DNA of 64,000 nt from Burkholderia sp. 4M9327F10 (GTDB taxonomy: Bacteria; Pseudomonadota; Gammaproteobacteria; Burkholderiales; Burkholderiaceae), in contig NZ_SCNV01000007.1 in the NCBI RefSeq assembly GCF_005503145.1, forward strand, positions 124,001 through 188,000. Reading direction: 5' to 3'. Of this stretch, positions 8,439 to 16,143 are shown one piece after another. The first letter of the stretch is position 1. Each line of letters opens with the position of its first letter. A program made the translations under genes and the position numbers. Below the pieces are notes generated by a model that was not told the origin of the DNA, ran no database searches, and saw only the letters and a program-made list of their open reading frames with translations.

Positions 8439-9167
8439 ATGGATTATCGTCATCTGCAACAGCGCAAGAGCCTGCACGGACGGATCGTGCAGGAACTCGG
8501 CATGGATATCGTCAGCGGCAAGGTTCGGCCAGGCCAACGCCTGCCTGCCGAAGCCGACCTGTGCGAGCGCTATGGCGTGAGCCGCCCCGTGCTGCGCGAG
8601 GCGACGCGCGTGCTGGTGGCCAAGGGGCTGGTGGTATCGAAGCCGCGTGTGGGCAGCGTGGCGCGGCCGCGTGAAGACTGGCACATACTCGATCCCGACG
8701 TGTTGTACTGGACGCTAAGCAGCGTGCCGGAGGGCGAATTTTTTCGTTCGCTGCTCACGGTGCGCCGCGTCATCGAGCCTGCCGCCGCCGCGCTCGCTGC
8801 AACGGCGGCGACCAGCGACGATCTGGCCCGCATCGCCTCCGCTTACGAGCGCATGGAGCGCGCGACAAGCGCCAGCGCGCTGCTCGAACCCGATCTGGAG
8901 TTTCACCGCGCCATCATGGCGGCCACTCACAACGACATGCTGGCGTACATCGGCAATATGCTGTCGCTCGCGCTATCGGAATCGATCAAGCTGACGAGCC
9001 GCCATCCGGACACGCATGCGTTGTCGTTGCCGCGGCACAAGGCGATTCTTACCGCCATCCAGAGCCGCGATCCGCTCGGCGCGCGCCAGGCGAGTCTCGT
9101 TCAGCTCGAAAACGCCAGTGCCGACGCCGAGAGCATTCTCGAAGTCGGCCGCGGCCATCCCGCTTAA
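8439..9167 (+). CDS. GntR-family transcriptional regulator, FadR/FCD subfamily
   Basis: A 242-residue DNA-binding regulator. The N-terminal winged helix-turn-helix (about residues 12-75) contains RLPAEADLCERYGVSRPVLREA, the family signature, followed by the WHILDPDVLYW linker seen in DgoR-like proteins. The C-terminal FCD ligand domain has the metal/ligand positions in EPDLEFHRAI and the later LPRHKAI histidine. ATG 8439 is chosen because upstream codons lack similarity. Two palindromes in the 576-bp gap before the sugar ABC transporter genes fit its expected operator, so it probably represses them until a sugar or sugar acid binds. Confidence 0.85.
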   Translation: MDYRHLQQRKSLHGRIVQELGMDIVSGKVRPGQRLPAEADLCERYGVSRPVLREATRVLVAKGLVVSKPRVGSVARPREDWHILDPDVLYWTLSSVPEGEFFRSLLTVRRVIEPAAAALAATAATSDDLARIASAYERMERATSASALLEPDLEFHRAIMAATHNDMLAYIGNMLSLALSESIKLTSRHPDTHALSLPRHKAILTAIQSRDPLGARQASLVQLENASADAESILEVGRGHPA

Positions 9168-9312
9168 ACCTGCCTTTTTATCCGAAGCCAATGCGCGCGT
9201 CGTTGCGCCTCAGGTGGCGCGTGCCGCGCGTGGCGAATGCCGCGGTATGACTGAGCAGGGCGGCAGGCCGGATAGGCGCTGGCCGCTCTTCATTGCGTGC
9301 TCGTTTCACCTT

Positions 9313-9333
9313 ATAAATAGTCATACTATTTAT
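9313..9333. promoter_or_regulatory. putative GntR/FCD operator 1
   Basis: Perfect 9-bp inverted repeat ATAAATAGT / ACTATTTAT around a 3-base centre (CAT). The core AGT-N3-ACT fits the GT-N3-AC half-site spacing known for FadR-subfamily operators. It lies 145 bp downstream of the GntR gene stop. Confidence 0.6.
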
Positions 9334-9540
9334 CTTGCCTGGTTAATTTAACGACCGCCTGGAGTGTGGGATTTGCAACGCCGCTGATACACCATGGGTC
9401 TGGCTTCCATGCGCGCCGAAGGCGTTTCGTTTATAGGGATTTTCGCACTGCAACACTGTCATTCTGCAAGCTTGGGATAGTCATGATCGTGCCGCGATAC
9501 CGCTGCTGCGCGTGCCACGAAAGGCCACTGGACGCGTGAA

Positions 9541-9559
9541 TAAATAGTCCGACTAGTTA
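9541..9559. promoter_or_regulatory. putative GntR/FCD operator 2
   Basis: TAAATAGT-CCG-ACTAGTTA, an 8-bp inverted repeat with one mismatch and the same AGT-N3-ACT core as operator 1. The centres are 227 bp apart, so cooperative binding or looping is possible. It lies about 185 bp ahead of the binding-protein gene. Confidence 0.6.
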
Positions 9560-9743
9560 AGGGTATACATCGATTATGAGGTGTAGACCCGTGATATAGC
9601 ATTTTCGGTGGATTGTCATGCGGGAGCGCGTGCCTTGATGCAGGCGGGTCCCGTTGGACGTGGTGATGCCCGGCAACGGCGCTTTCCCGGCCTGCGCCGT
9701 CATGAACAGTGAGGTTTGAACAACTGAGAGACGGGAGATTGAC

Positions 9744-10838
9744 ATGGCCGAGGAGCGGAAGGAAGACCAGCAGGAACAACGAGGTGAAGTGCAGGGCATG
9801 CGTCGCGGTTTGCTGCAAGGCGCGGGCCTCGCTGCGGCGATGGCCTTGCTAGGCGGTGTAAGTACTCCGGCGCTGGCCGCCGATGCTGCGCCCTTTCCCT
9901 CGCACAAGCGTTGGAAGATTGTGTTCGTCAACCACGTGACAACCAACCCGTTCTTCGTGCCGACGCAATACGGTATTGAGGATGCCTCAGCATTGCTGGG
10001 ATTCGACTATCAATGGACCGGCTCGGCAAACGCCGACGTCGCCGAAATGGTCAATGCGGTGAATGCGGCGATCGCCGCCAAAGCCGACGCGATTGCCGTG
10101 CCGATCGTCGATCCGAAAGCGTTCGACGCCCCAATCCAGAAAGCGCTCGACGCCGGCATTCCAGTCTTCGCGTATAACGCCGACGCGCCGCGCGGCAGCA
10201 CCAATCCACGTCTCGCATATATCGGTCAGGACCTGTACCTGTCCGGCTATCAGATGGGCGAGCGGATTGCGAGCCTTGTCGACAGCGGTCTGGTCGCGCT
10301 GTTTATTGCCACGCCGGGCCAGCTCAACATTCAGCCACGGCTTGATGGTGCGATGGACGCGATCAAGAAATCCGGCAAGAAAATCGACGCGCAGATGATT
10401 GCCACCGGTGCGACGGTCAACGAAGAGCTCTCGAAGATCAAGTCGTTCTACCTGGGCCATCAAGACCTGAAAGGCATGTTTGCCGTGGACGCGGGCAGCA
10501 CCCAGGGCGTGGCCGAGGTGATGAAGGAGTCCAATTTGCCGGCCAAGGGTGTGCATGGTGGTGGCTTCGATCTGTTGCCGCGCACGGTGCAGTTGATCCA
10601 CGACGGCTTTCTCGACTTCACGATCGACCAGCAGCCTTATGTGCAAGGTTTCTATACGGTGGTCGAAGCGTTCACGTTCCTCGCCTCCGGCGGCCTCGTC
10701 GGTCCGGCTAATGTCAACACGGGGTTGAAGTTCGTCACCAAGGGCACGGTGGATCCGTATCTGAATACCGAAACGCGCTACGAAGGCAAGAGCACCAAGC
10801 CGCAGATCGTGCCGCGCAGCGGCGGGATCAAGTCGTAA
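9744..10838 (+). CDS. sugar ABC transporter, periplasmic substrate-binding protein
   Basis: A 364-residue type I periplasmic binding protein of the ribose/galactose class. An RR-containing N-terminus (MRRGLLQGAG) and hydrophobic stretch ending STPALA form an export signal, possibly Tat-type. The mature part begins KRWKIVFVNHVTTNPFFVPTQYG, the usual first strand and ligand loop, and continues with ADAIAVPIVDPKAF and IPVFAYNADAP, both typical. A GGGAG site 6 bases upstream supports ATG 9744; an internal ATG at 9798 is the alternative. It is the first gene of a three-gene operon with 1-base overlaps. The sugar is unknown. Confidence 0.85.
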   Translation: MAEERKEDQQEQRGEVQGMRRGLLQGAGLAAAMALLGGVSTPALAADAAPFPSHKRWKIVFVNHVTTNPFFVPTQYGIEDASALLGFDYQWTGSANADVAEMVNAVNAAIAAKADAIAVPIVDPKAFDAPIQKALDAGIPVFAYNADAPRGSTNPRLAYIGQDLYLSGYQMGERIASLVDSGLVALFIATPGQLNIQPRLDGAMDAIKKSGKKIDAQMIATGATVNEELSKIKSFYLGHQDLKGMFAVDAGSTQGVAEVMKESNLPAKGVHGGGFDLLPRTVQLIHDGFLDFTIDQQPYVQGFYTVVEAFTFLASGGLVGPANVNTGLKFVTKGTVDPYLNTETRYEGKSTKPQIVPRSGGIKS

Positions 10839-11836
10839 TGTCGTCCGTGGGCGAGACCACCAAGTCTACCGGGCGCACGAGGCACTGGCCTCGCGCGCTC
10901 GGCCGCTCCAGCGAGATCCGGATTCTCGCGGTGGCGCTGATTCTGTGCGCCTACTTCGAAACCGCCAATCACGATTTCCTGCTGACAAGCGCGAGCCTAG
11001 AAAACCTCTCGCAGTTCATCGCGCCGGTGGCGATCATCGCCTGCGGCGAAATCATGCTGATGATCGGTGGCGAGATCGATCTCTCGGCGGGGATGGTGTT
11101 TGCGTTTGCCCCGTTCGTCATGCACTTTGCGCACGAAGCCGGCGCGCCCACCTGGATCGCTTTGCTGGCCGGTGTGGCGGCCGCCGCCGTGGTGGGGATC
11201 GTCAACGGTGTGGTGACCGTATATCTGCGCATCCCTTCGTTTGTGACAACGCTCGGCACGCTGTTCTTCGTCAACGGCTTCACGTTGACCATCTCGCGCG
11301 GCACGCCGGTGTCGCCACCGGGTGACGCCAATTTTGCGTCGTTCATGGGCGGCTGGGGCTATAGCGAGATCATCTGGACGTTTGCGATCGCAACCGTGAT
11401 GCACGTGCTGTTGCGCCATACCCGCTGGGGCCTGCACACGATCGCTTCCGGAGCGAACCCGCTTGGCGCAAGCGAGGCGGGTATCCATGTGAAGCGGCTG
11501 AAGCTCGGCAACTTTATTCTGGCCGCGGTGCTGGCGGGTTTTACCGGCATTCTCGAAGGTTTTCGCATTACCTCGATCGATCCGCAGGCGGGCGGCAACC
11601 AGATCATGTTCCTCGCGGTGGCGGCGGCGGTGATCGGCGGCACGCCGTTGGCCGGTGGTTCGGGCACGATCATCGGCGGCCTGATCGGCGCCGCCGTGCT
11701 TGGCATCCTGAACGACGGCTTTACGCTGATCGGCATCAATGCGTTTACCTTCAACATGATTCTCGGCGCAGCGATTCTGGCGGCGATGATCTTCAACATC
11801 CACGTGGTCCGTCTCGCGCGCAAGGGAGAGTTGTGA
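10838..11836 (+). CDS. sugar ABC transporter, permease
   Basis: A 332-residue inner-membrane permease of the RbsC/FrcC type with about 8-10 helices. The segments GEIMLMIGGEIDLSAG and RIPSFVTTLGTLFFVNG are conserved in this family, as is GGTPLAGGSGTIIGGLIGA near the C-terminus. It presumably works as a homodimer with the ATPase encoded next. The start overlaps the preceding stop by one base (TAATG), indicating translational coupling. Confidence 0.9.
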   Translation: MSSVGETTKSTGRTRHWPRALGRSSEIRILAVALILCAYFETANHDFLLTSASLENLSQFIAPVAIIACGEIMLMIGGEIDLSAGMVFAFAPFVMHFAHEAGAPTWIALLAGVAAAAVVGIVNGVVTVYLRIPSFVTTLGTLFFVNGFTLTISRGTPVSPPGDANFASFMGGWGYSEIIWTFAIATVMHVLLRHTRWGLHTIASGANPLGASEAGIHVKRLKLGNFILAAVLAGFTGILEGFRITSIDPQAGGNQIMFLAVAAAVIGGTPLAGGSGTIIGGLIGAAVLGILNDGFTLIGINAFTFNMILGAAILAAMIFNIHVVRLARKGEL

Positions 11837-12603
11837 TGGCCGAGCCGCCCGAAGCGCTGCGTGGCGAAAATATCGTCAAACGATTTGGCGCGGTTACCGC
11901 ACTCGACGGCGTGACGCTCACGCTCAAGCACGGTGAGATTCTCGGCGTACTCGGCGACAATGGCGCAGGCAAGTCGACCCTCATCAAGATTCTTACCGGC
12001 TTTCAGCAGCAGACGAGCGGCAAGCTGTTCGTCGGCGGCGAGGAGATATTGCTGCGCTCGGTGGATCATGCGCGCACGCTCGGCATCGAATGCGTCTATC
12101 AGGACCTCGCGCTGGCCAACTCGCTGAGCATCTATCACAACATGTTTCTCAACCGCGAGATCATCCGGCCGGGGCCGTTTCGCTTGTTGAACAACCGGGC
12201 CATGCGTCAACGTGCGGCGGAATGTCTCGAAGAGATCGGCGTGCGCGTGCCGTCGGTGGACCTGCCGGTCGAACAGCTCTCCGGTGGGCAGCGCCAGGCC
12301 ATTGCGGTGGCGCGGGCGGTGAATTCGAATGCGAAGATCCTGCTGCTCGACGAGCCGCTCGCCGCGATGGGCGCTCGCGAAGCCGGCCTGATTATCGATC
12401 TGGTGCTGCGTCTGAAGGAGAAGGGCGGCCTCTCGATTGTGATGATCATGCACAACTACGCGCAAACGCTCGATATTGCGGATCGCGTCATGCTGATGCA
12501 GCGCGGCCGCGTGACTTACGAGAAGGAAGCGGCCAGCACCTCGGTCGCGGAGCTGATGGATATCGTGCGGCGCGAGTATCGCGCCATGCGCACGGCGAGT
12601 TGA
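11836..12603 (+). CDS. sugar ABC transporter, ATP-binding protein
   Basis: A 255-residue single-domain ATPase energising the transporter. Walker A is GDNGAGKST, the Q-loop VYQDLALA, the signature LSGGQRQ, Walker B ILLLDEP, and the H-loop MIMHNY. Most ribose-type systems use a tandem double ATPase of about 500 residues; this short form is like FrcA of the fructose system. ATG 11836 overlaps the permease stop (TGATG); an in-frame GTG one codon earlier is also possible. It is the last gene of the operon. Confidence 0.9.
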   Translation: MAEPPEALRGENIVKRFGAVTALDGVTLTLKHGEILGVLGDNGAGKSTLIKILTGFQQQTSGKLFVGGEEILLRSVDHARTLGIECVYQDLALANSLSIYHNMFLNREIIRPGPFRLLNNRAMRQRAAECLEEIGVRVPSVDLPVEQLSGGQRQAIAVARAVNSNAKILLLDEPLAAMGAREAGLIIDLVLRLKEKGGLSIVMIMHNYAQTLDIADRVMLMQRGRVTYEKEAASTSVAELMDIVRREYRAMRTAS

Positions 12604-12662
12604 CTCAGGCGGTTGCGTGGCCGTCGTCTCGCCGTCGTGGAGGGATAATGCGGCTACCTAAG

Positions 12663-12708
12663 TTTGATACTTGGGTTTGATACCTGAGCTTGATACCTGA
12701 GCTCGATC
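12663..12708. repeat. 13-bp tandem repeat, about 3.5 copies
   Basis: Units TTTGATACTTGGG, TTTGATACCTGAG, CTTGATACCTGAG and a partial CTCGATC follow head to tail in the gap between the ABC ATPase and the methyltransferase, ending at the methyltransferase stop codon. No function is evident. Confidence 0.75.
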
Positions 12709-13489
12709 AATACTCTTTAACCGTATGGAACGCAGCGGTTTCATACGGCACGGTCACCACTTCCTTGCTGCTCAGTTCGGGCGTTGCCGCAATCAGCGCG
12801 CGCACTTGCGCGTCGATGATCTCGCGTTGCGCATCGGGCAACGCCGCGATAAAACTCGTCGAGCGCACCCGCATGACGATCACATCTTCCGGTGAACCGG
12901 TATGGCCGTGCGAGAAGTGCTGCTCTTGCAACGGTCCAAAACCGTCGAACGGAAAGACCTTTCTCCAGGCACCCGTGTAATAGCGCGGTGTGTCGCCTTC
13001 GACCCGGTTGACGATCTGGTCGAGCTGCGCAACCCAGCTCACGCGCGCATCACGCATGTTCCAGACCAGTCCGAGCTTGCCGCCCGGCTTCAGCACGCGA
13101 TGTATTTCTGCAAGTGCGCCTGGCGTGGCAAACCAGTGGAACGCCTGAGCGCAGACGATTGCGTCCACCGACGCGTCGGGCAACGGAATAGCCTGTGCGG
13201 TTCCGGGAAGCGCTTCGACCTGCGGCAAGGCCGCCGACAGTTTGTCGCGCATCTGCGCTACCGGTTCCACGGCGATCACGCGCGCGCCGGTGGCGACGAG
13301 GCGCGGTGTGAACTTGCCGGTGCCGGCGCCGAGATCGAGCGCCGTGCGCCCTGCCTGCAAACCGAGCGTATCGCGCAGCCAGTCGGCAACCTCGGGCGGA
13401 TAGTCGGGTCGGCCACGGACGTAGTTGTCGGCGGTCGCGGTATAGCCTTCAGCGGCGGCATGGTGAATGGCATGGGTGGCTTGCTTCAT
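12707..13489 (-). CDS. class I SAM-dependent methyltransferase (UbiE/Methyltransf_11 type)
   Basis: A 260-residue cytoplasmic methyltransferase. Motif I is ALDLGAGTGKF, the acidic residue after strand 2 is in VIAVEPVAQM, and motif IV-like DAIVCAQAFHWF precedes HRVLKPGGKLGLVW. The AQAFHWF stretch is typical of a group related to trans-aconitate methyltransferases, but the substrate is unknown. ATG 13489 has an AGGAG 7 bases upstream; the frame extends further upstream without similarity. It is divergent from a LysR gene with 149 bp between, so the LysR may control it. Confidence 0.85.
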   Translation of the reverse strand: MKQATHAIHHAAAEGYTATADNYVRGRPDYPPEVADWLRDTLGLQAGRTALDLGAGTGKFTPRLVATGARVIAVEPVAQMRDKLSAALPQVEALPGTAQAIPLPDASVDAIVCAQAFHWFATPGALAEIHRVLKPGGKLGLVWNMRDARVSWVAQLDQIVNRVEGDTPRYYTGAWRKVFPFDGFGPLQEQHFSHGHTGSPEDVIVMRVRSTSFIAALPDAQREIIDAQVRALIAATPELSSKEVVTVPYETAAFHTVKEY

Positions 13490-13638
13490 GGTGATGCTCC
13501 TGCTGATGACGCGTTGACTCGGACTGTGCAGCGGCTCCGACGGTGACTGCGCTTGCCGCCCTGGAAACCATTCACAGGATAAACAAGTGCGATATGTTTT
13601 ACTATGCATGCTTCTGACGTTTTCAATACCCTGAAGGT

Positions 13639-14556
13639 ATGACCATGATCGACTTGCGTCGGCTGCGCGCGTTCGTCGCGATTGCAGAGGAAGGGCACGT
13701 GACGCGTGCCGCCGAGCGTCTCGGCATGCAGCAGCCTCCTTTGACGCGTCTGCTGCGCGGACTGGAAGCGGAACTGGGCGTCCTGCTGATGCAGCGGCTG
13801 CCGCGCGGCGTGCGCCCCACGGATGCAGGGCGTGCCTTGCTCGACGAAGCCCGCATCGTGCTGGCTCGCGCAGAGGGCATTGCGGATGTGGTGCAGCGGG
13901 TCGCGCGCGGCGAACAGGGACGCCTCGCGGTCGGCTTCACGAGTTCGGCGGCGCATCATCCGTTCGTCTCCACCGTGCTGCGCGAGTTTCGTGAGACGTT
14001 GCCGGACGTCGATATCGTGCTCGACGAAGCGGGCACCGGCGAACTGGTGGATGCGCTTCTGCACGAGCGGCTCGATGCGGCGTTTGTCCGCTCGGCGGTG
14101 CAAGGCACAGCGGGGCTGCTTGCCGATACCGTACTCGAAGAGCCGATGGTCGTCGCGTTGCCGCGCGGCCACGCGTTTGCCACCGGTAGTGAGGCGCCGC
14201 TGTCGCTGCGCAGGCTCGCGGGCGAGCCGTTTGTGTTGTACCGGCGTCCGGCGGGGCCGGGTCTCTATGATGCGATTCTTGCAGCGTGCATGGCAGCCGG
14301 GTTTAGTCCGCACGTGAAGCAGGAGGCGCCGCGCTTGCCTGGCACCTTGAGCCTGGTAGCGGCTGGCCTGGGCGTTTCGATTGTGCCGGCCTCGATGCGC
14401 CGCATGAACACCGAGGGTGTCGCGTATCGGGCGCTGAAGGATTGTCCCGGCTTGTGCGCGCCATTGCATCTGGCGATGCGGCGTGCCATGCCCTCGCCGG
14501 CGTTGACGCGCTTTCGTGAACTGGTGAGGCAGAAGGCTGCCTTGCAGAAGCGCTGA
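13639..14556 (+). CDS. LysR-family transcriptional regulator (BenM/CatM-like)
   Basis: A 305-residue regulator. The N-terminal helix-turn-helix spans about residues 5-62 (LRAFVAIAEEGHVTRAAERLGMQQPPLTRLLRGLE), followed by a linker helix and a periplasmic-binding-like effector domain. The PPLTRLL recognition helix matches the BenM/CatM/CbnR branch, often tied to aromatic catabolism. A second ATG two codons in is an equally good start. It is divergent from the methyltransferase gene. Its stop is 22 bases ahead of the promoter proposed for the aspS2 leader. Confidence 0.9.
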   Translation: MTMIDLRRLRAFVAIAEEGHVTRAAERLGMQQPPLTRLLRGLEAELGVLLMQRLPRGVRPTDAGRALLDEARIVLARAEGIADVVQRVARGEQGRLAVGFTSSAAHHPFVSTVLREFRETLPDVDIVLDEAGTGELVDALLHERLDAAFVRSAVQGTAGLLADTVLEEPMVVALPRGHAFATGSEAPLSLRRLAGEPFVLYRRPAGPGLYDAILAACMAAGFSPHVKQEAPRLPGTLSLVAAGLGVSIVPASMRRMNTEGVAYRALKDCPGLCAPLHLAMRRAMPSPALTRFRELVRQKAALQKR

Positions 14557-14578
14557 TTGGTTGCGCACGCAACCCGTT

Positions 14579-14607
14579 TTGCGCTTTCGCCAAAAGTTTG
14601 TTACCTT
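14579..14607 (+). promoter_or_regulatory. putative sigma70 promoter for the aspS2 leader
   Basis: TTGCGC, 17-bp spacer, TACCTT, starting 22 bases after the LysR stop. It would put the transcript start near 14614, about 90 bases before the leader peptide. A TATTTT at 14685-14690 is an alternative -10 with a poor -35. Confidence 0.4.
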
Positions 14608-14700
14608 AGTTCAGGTCAGCTTGCCGAGCCTGATCCGATCCGTTCAGGTACGCATCCCGGCAAGCCGACATCCGCTCCGTTGACTATTTTTCTCCAGACC

Positions 14701-14775
14701 ATGTGCCGTTTTAGCCGTCTCGACCGGAATAATAATTTGTCGCCTTTGGGTGACAGGAGATTATTTGTCTGTTGA
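14701..14775 (+). CDS. aspS2 leader peptide with three consecutive Asn codons
   Basis: A 24-codon ORF ending at TGA 773-775 (relative to 14000) with the internal run LDRNNNLSP, encoded GAC CGG AAT AAT AAT. The run lies directly on the 5' arm of a hairpin, and an intrinsic terminator follows before aspS2. This is the layout of ribosome-mediated attenuation: a ribosome waiting for Asn-tRNA would stall on the AAT codons. The ORF has no strong Shine-Dalgarno, and the same frame is open further upstream, so the true start may lie earlier. The peptide itself has no other recognisable feature. Confidence 0.6.
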   Translation: MCRFSRLDRNNNLSPLGDRRLFVC

Positions 14776-14826
14776 AAAATAAGCACCGTCAAGCCAAAGG
14801 CACTCACGAACTGAGTGCCTTTTTTT
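14731..14826 (+). promoter_or_regulatory. transcription attenuator upstream of aspS2
   Basis: Three mutually exclusive structures can be drawn. (a) Hairpin 14731-14765: AATAAT with ATTATT, plus inner stem GTCGCC (14739-14744) with GGTGAC (14749-14754). (b) Antiterminator: GCCTTTGG (14742-14749) with CCAAAGGC (14794-14801), extended by TGAC (14751-14754) with GTCA (14788-14791). (c) Terminator 14796-14826. Structure b uses bases of both a and c. Stalling at the AAT codons would block a and favour b, allowing transcription into aspS2. This is inference from pairing; no folding energy was calculated. Confidence 0.6.
14796..14826 (+). terminator. intrinsic terminator in the aspS2 leader
   Basis: AAAGGCACTCA / TGAGTGCCTTT, an 11-bp stem with loop CGAAC, runs into TTTTTTTATTT. 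It ends only about 34 bases before the aspS2 ATG, so it must be regulated or bypassed for the gene to be transcribed. Confidence 0.85.
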
Positions 14827-14859
14827 ATTTCCGCACGCTTTTCATCAAGGCAGAGAACC

Positions 14860-16131
14860 ATGAGGACGTTAGTCGAAGACGTGAAGCACCGTATCGGTGA
14901 AGTGGTGACGCTTTATCTGACGCTCGATGTACTGAGGGACCAGAAGAACCTGCAGTTCCTGCTCGCCCACGACGCCACCGGCACGTTGCAACTGGTCGTC
15001 GACAAGGCGTCCGTCGCACAGCATGTCCAGATAGGGCAGTTACTCACCGGATCGACCTTCGCGGTTACCGGCACGGTTGTGAGCACCACGCAGAGCAAGA
15101 CGGCCGGCGTGGAGCTTCAGGTCCACTCGGTGGAGGTGTTTTCCAGGGCGCAGCCTTATCCGGTCACCGAAGCGAGCAGTGTCGACCTGCGCTTTAACCA
15201 TCGCGTCGTGGACCTGAAGGCGCCCAAGTGGCAACTCATGCTGCGTCTGCGCAGCGCGTTTGAATTCGCCTGCCGCGAGTTCGCGCTAGGGCGCGGCTTC
15301 ACCGAACTGCACACCCCCAAGCTGATGGGCAACGCGAGCGAAAGCGGTGCTCAGGTATTTCGCGTCAGCTACTTCGAAACCCAGGCGTTTCTCGCACAGT
15401 CGCCGCAGTTCTATAAGCAGATGGGTATCGCGTCGGGACTTGAGGGCGTGTTCGAGATCGGCCCGGTGTTTCGCGCGGAGGAGAGCCGCAGCAGCCGGCA
15501 TATGACCGAGTTTACGGGTCTTGACGTCGAATTTGCATGGGCCTTCGAAACCGGACAGGTCATGGCTTTCGAGGAGCAGATGCTGCGCTATGCCTTCACC
15601 AGACTCGAGCGCTTCGCGGCGGAGGTCAAAACGCTATTCGGCGTCGATCTGCTGCTTGAGCCGAGCGTCAGGTATCTGAGCCTGTCCGAGGCGAAGGCGA
15701 TTCTGGCGGCCCACGGCATGCTTCTGGGCCCGGCGCAGGACCTGCCCGACGAGGGCGAGAGCATGCTGTATAAAGTACTCGGCTCCGACCTGATCTTCGT
15801 GAGCGACTATCCGATCGCCAAACGTCCGTTCTATCACGCGTGGGACCGCAAGCAGGGCGTCACGCAGAGCTTCGATCTGATCTTCAGGGGTATTGAAATC
15901 ACCACCGGCGCGCTGCGCGAGCATCGTTACGACGTGCTTTGCGAACAGGCGAGCGAGAAGGGTATCGAGCTGGACTCCATCACTCATTACCTCGACAACT
16001 TTCGCTACGGCTGCCCGCCGCACGGCGGCTTCGGTCTGGGTGTCGAGCGGGTGATCGCGCGGCTGCTGGGTCTCGCCAACGTCAAGGAGGCGGCATTCGT
16101 GCCACGCGACCCGGAACGCCTCGTGCCCTGA
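14860..16131 (+). CDS. aspS2: archaeal-type aspartyl-tRNA synthetase (AspS2)
   Basis: A class IIb synthetase that charges Asp to tRNA-Asp and, if non-discriminating, to tRNA-Asn. An OB-fold anticodon-binding domain (residues 1-110) precedes the catalytic core with FLAQSPQFYKQMG, motif 2 VFRAEESRSSRHMTEFTGLD and motif 3 GFGLGVERVIARLLGL. At 423 residues it lacks the GAD insertion of the usual 590-residue bacterial AspRS, and its motifs are those of archaeal/eukaryotic AspRS, so it is probably a laterally acquired second copy. ATG 14860 is taken because upstream residues lie inside the terminator. The Asn-codon attenuator points to a role in supplying Asn-tRNA through the GatCAB route, or as a back-up when the main AspRS is inhibited. 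Confidence 0.88.
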   Translation: MRTLVEDVKHRIGEVVTLYLTLDVLRDQKNLQFLLAHDATGTLQLVVDKASVAQHVQIGQLLTGSTFAVTGTVVSTTQSKTAGVELQVHSVEVFSRAQPYPVTEASSVDLRFNHRVVDLKAPKWQLMLRLRSAFEFACREFALGRGFTELHTPKLMGNASESGAQVFRVSYFETQAFLAQSPQFYKQMGIASGLEGVFEIGPVFRAEESRSSRHMTEFTGLDVEFAWAFETGQVMAFEEQMLRYAFTRLERFAAEVKTLFGVDLLLEPSVRYLSLSEAKAILAAHGMLLGPAQDLPDEGESMLYKVLGSDLIFVSDYPIAKRPFYHAWDRKQGVTQSFDLIFRGIEITTGALREHRYDVLCEQASEKGIELDSITHYLDNFRYGCPPHGGFGLGVERVIARLLGLANVKEAAFVPRDPERLVP

Positions 16132-16143
16132 GAGCGGTTCGGG

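Larger units (their letters stand above)
9168..9743. other. 576-bp regulatory region between the GntR gene and the ABC transporter
   Basis: No gene is evident on either strand; the minus-strand ORFs here have no family signature. The region is AT-rich around 9300-9360 and 9540-9620 and carries two related palindromes described separately. A GGGAG ribosome site sits just before 9744. Confidence 0.55.

Noticed and set aside
9459..9946. Minus-strand ORFs opposite the binding-protein gene start
   Set aside because: They are antisense to a clear signal peptide and show no family features.
14614..14860. T-box riboswitch ahead of aspS2
   Set aside because: No T-box bulge sequence or Stem I architecture is visible, and T-boxes are not expected in beta-proteobacteria; the peptide-based attenuator explains the structure better.
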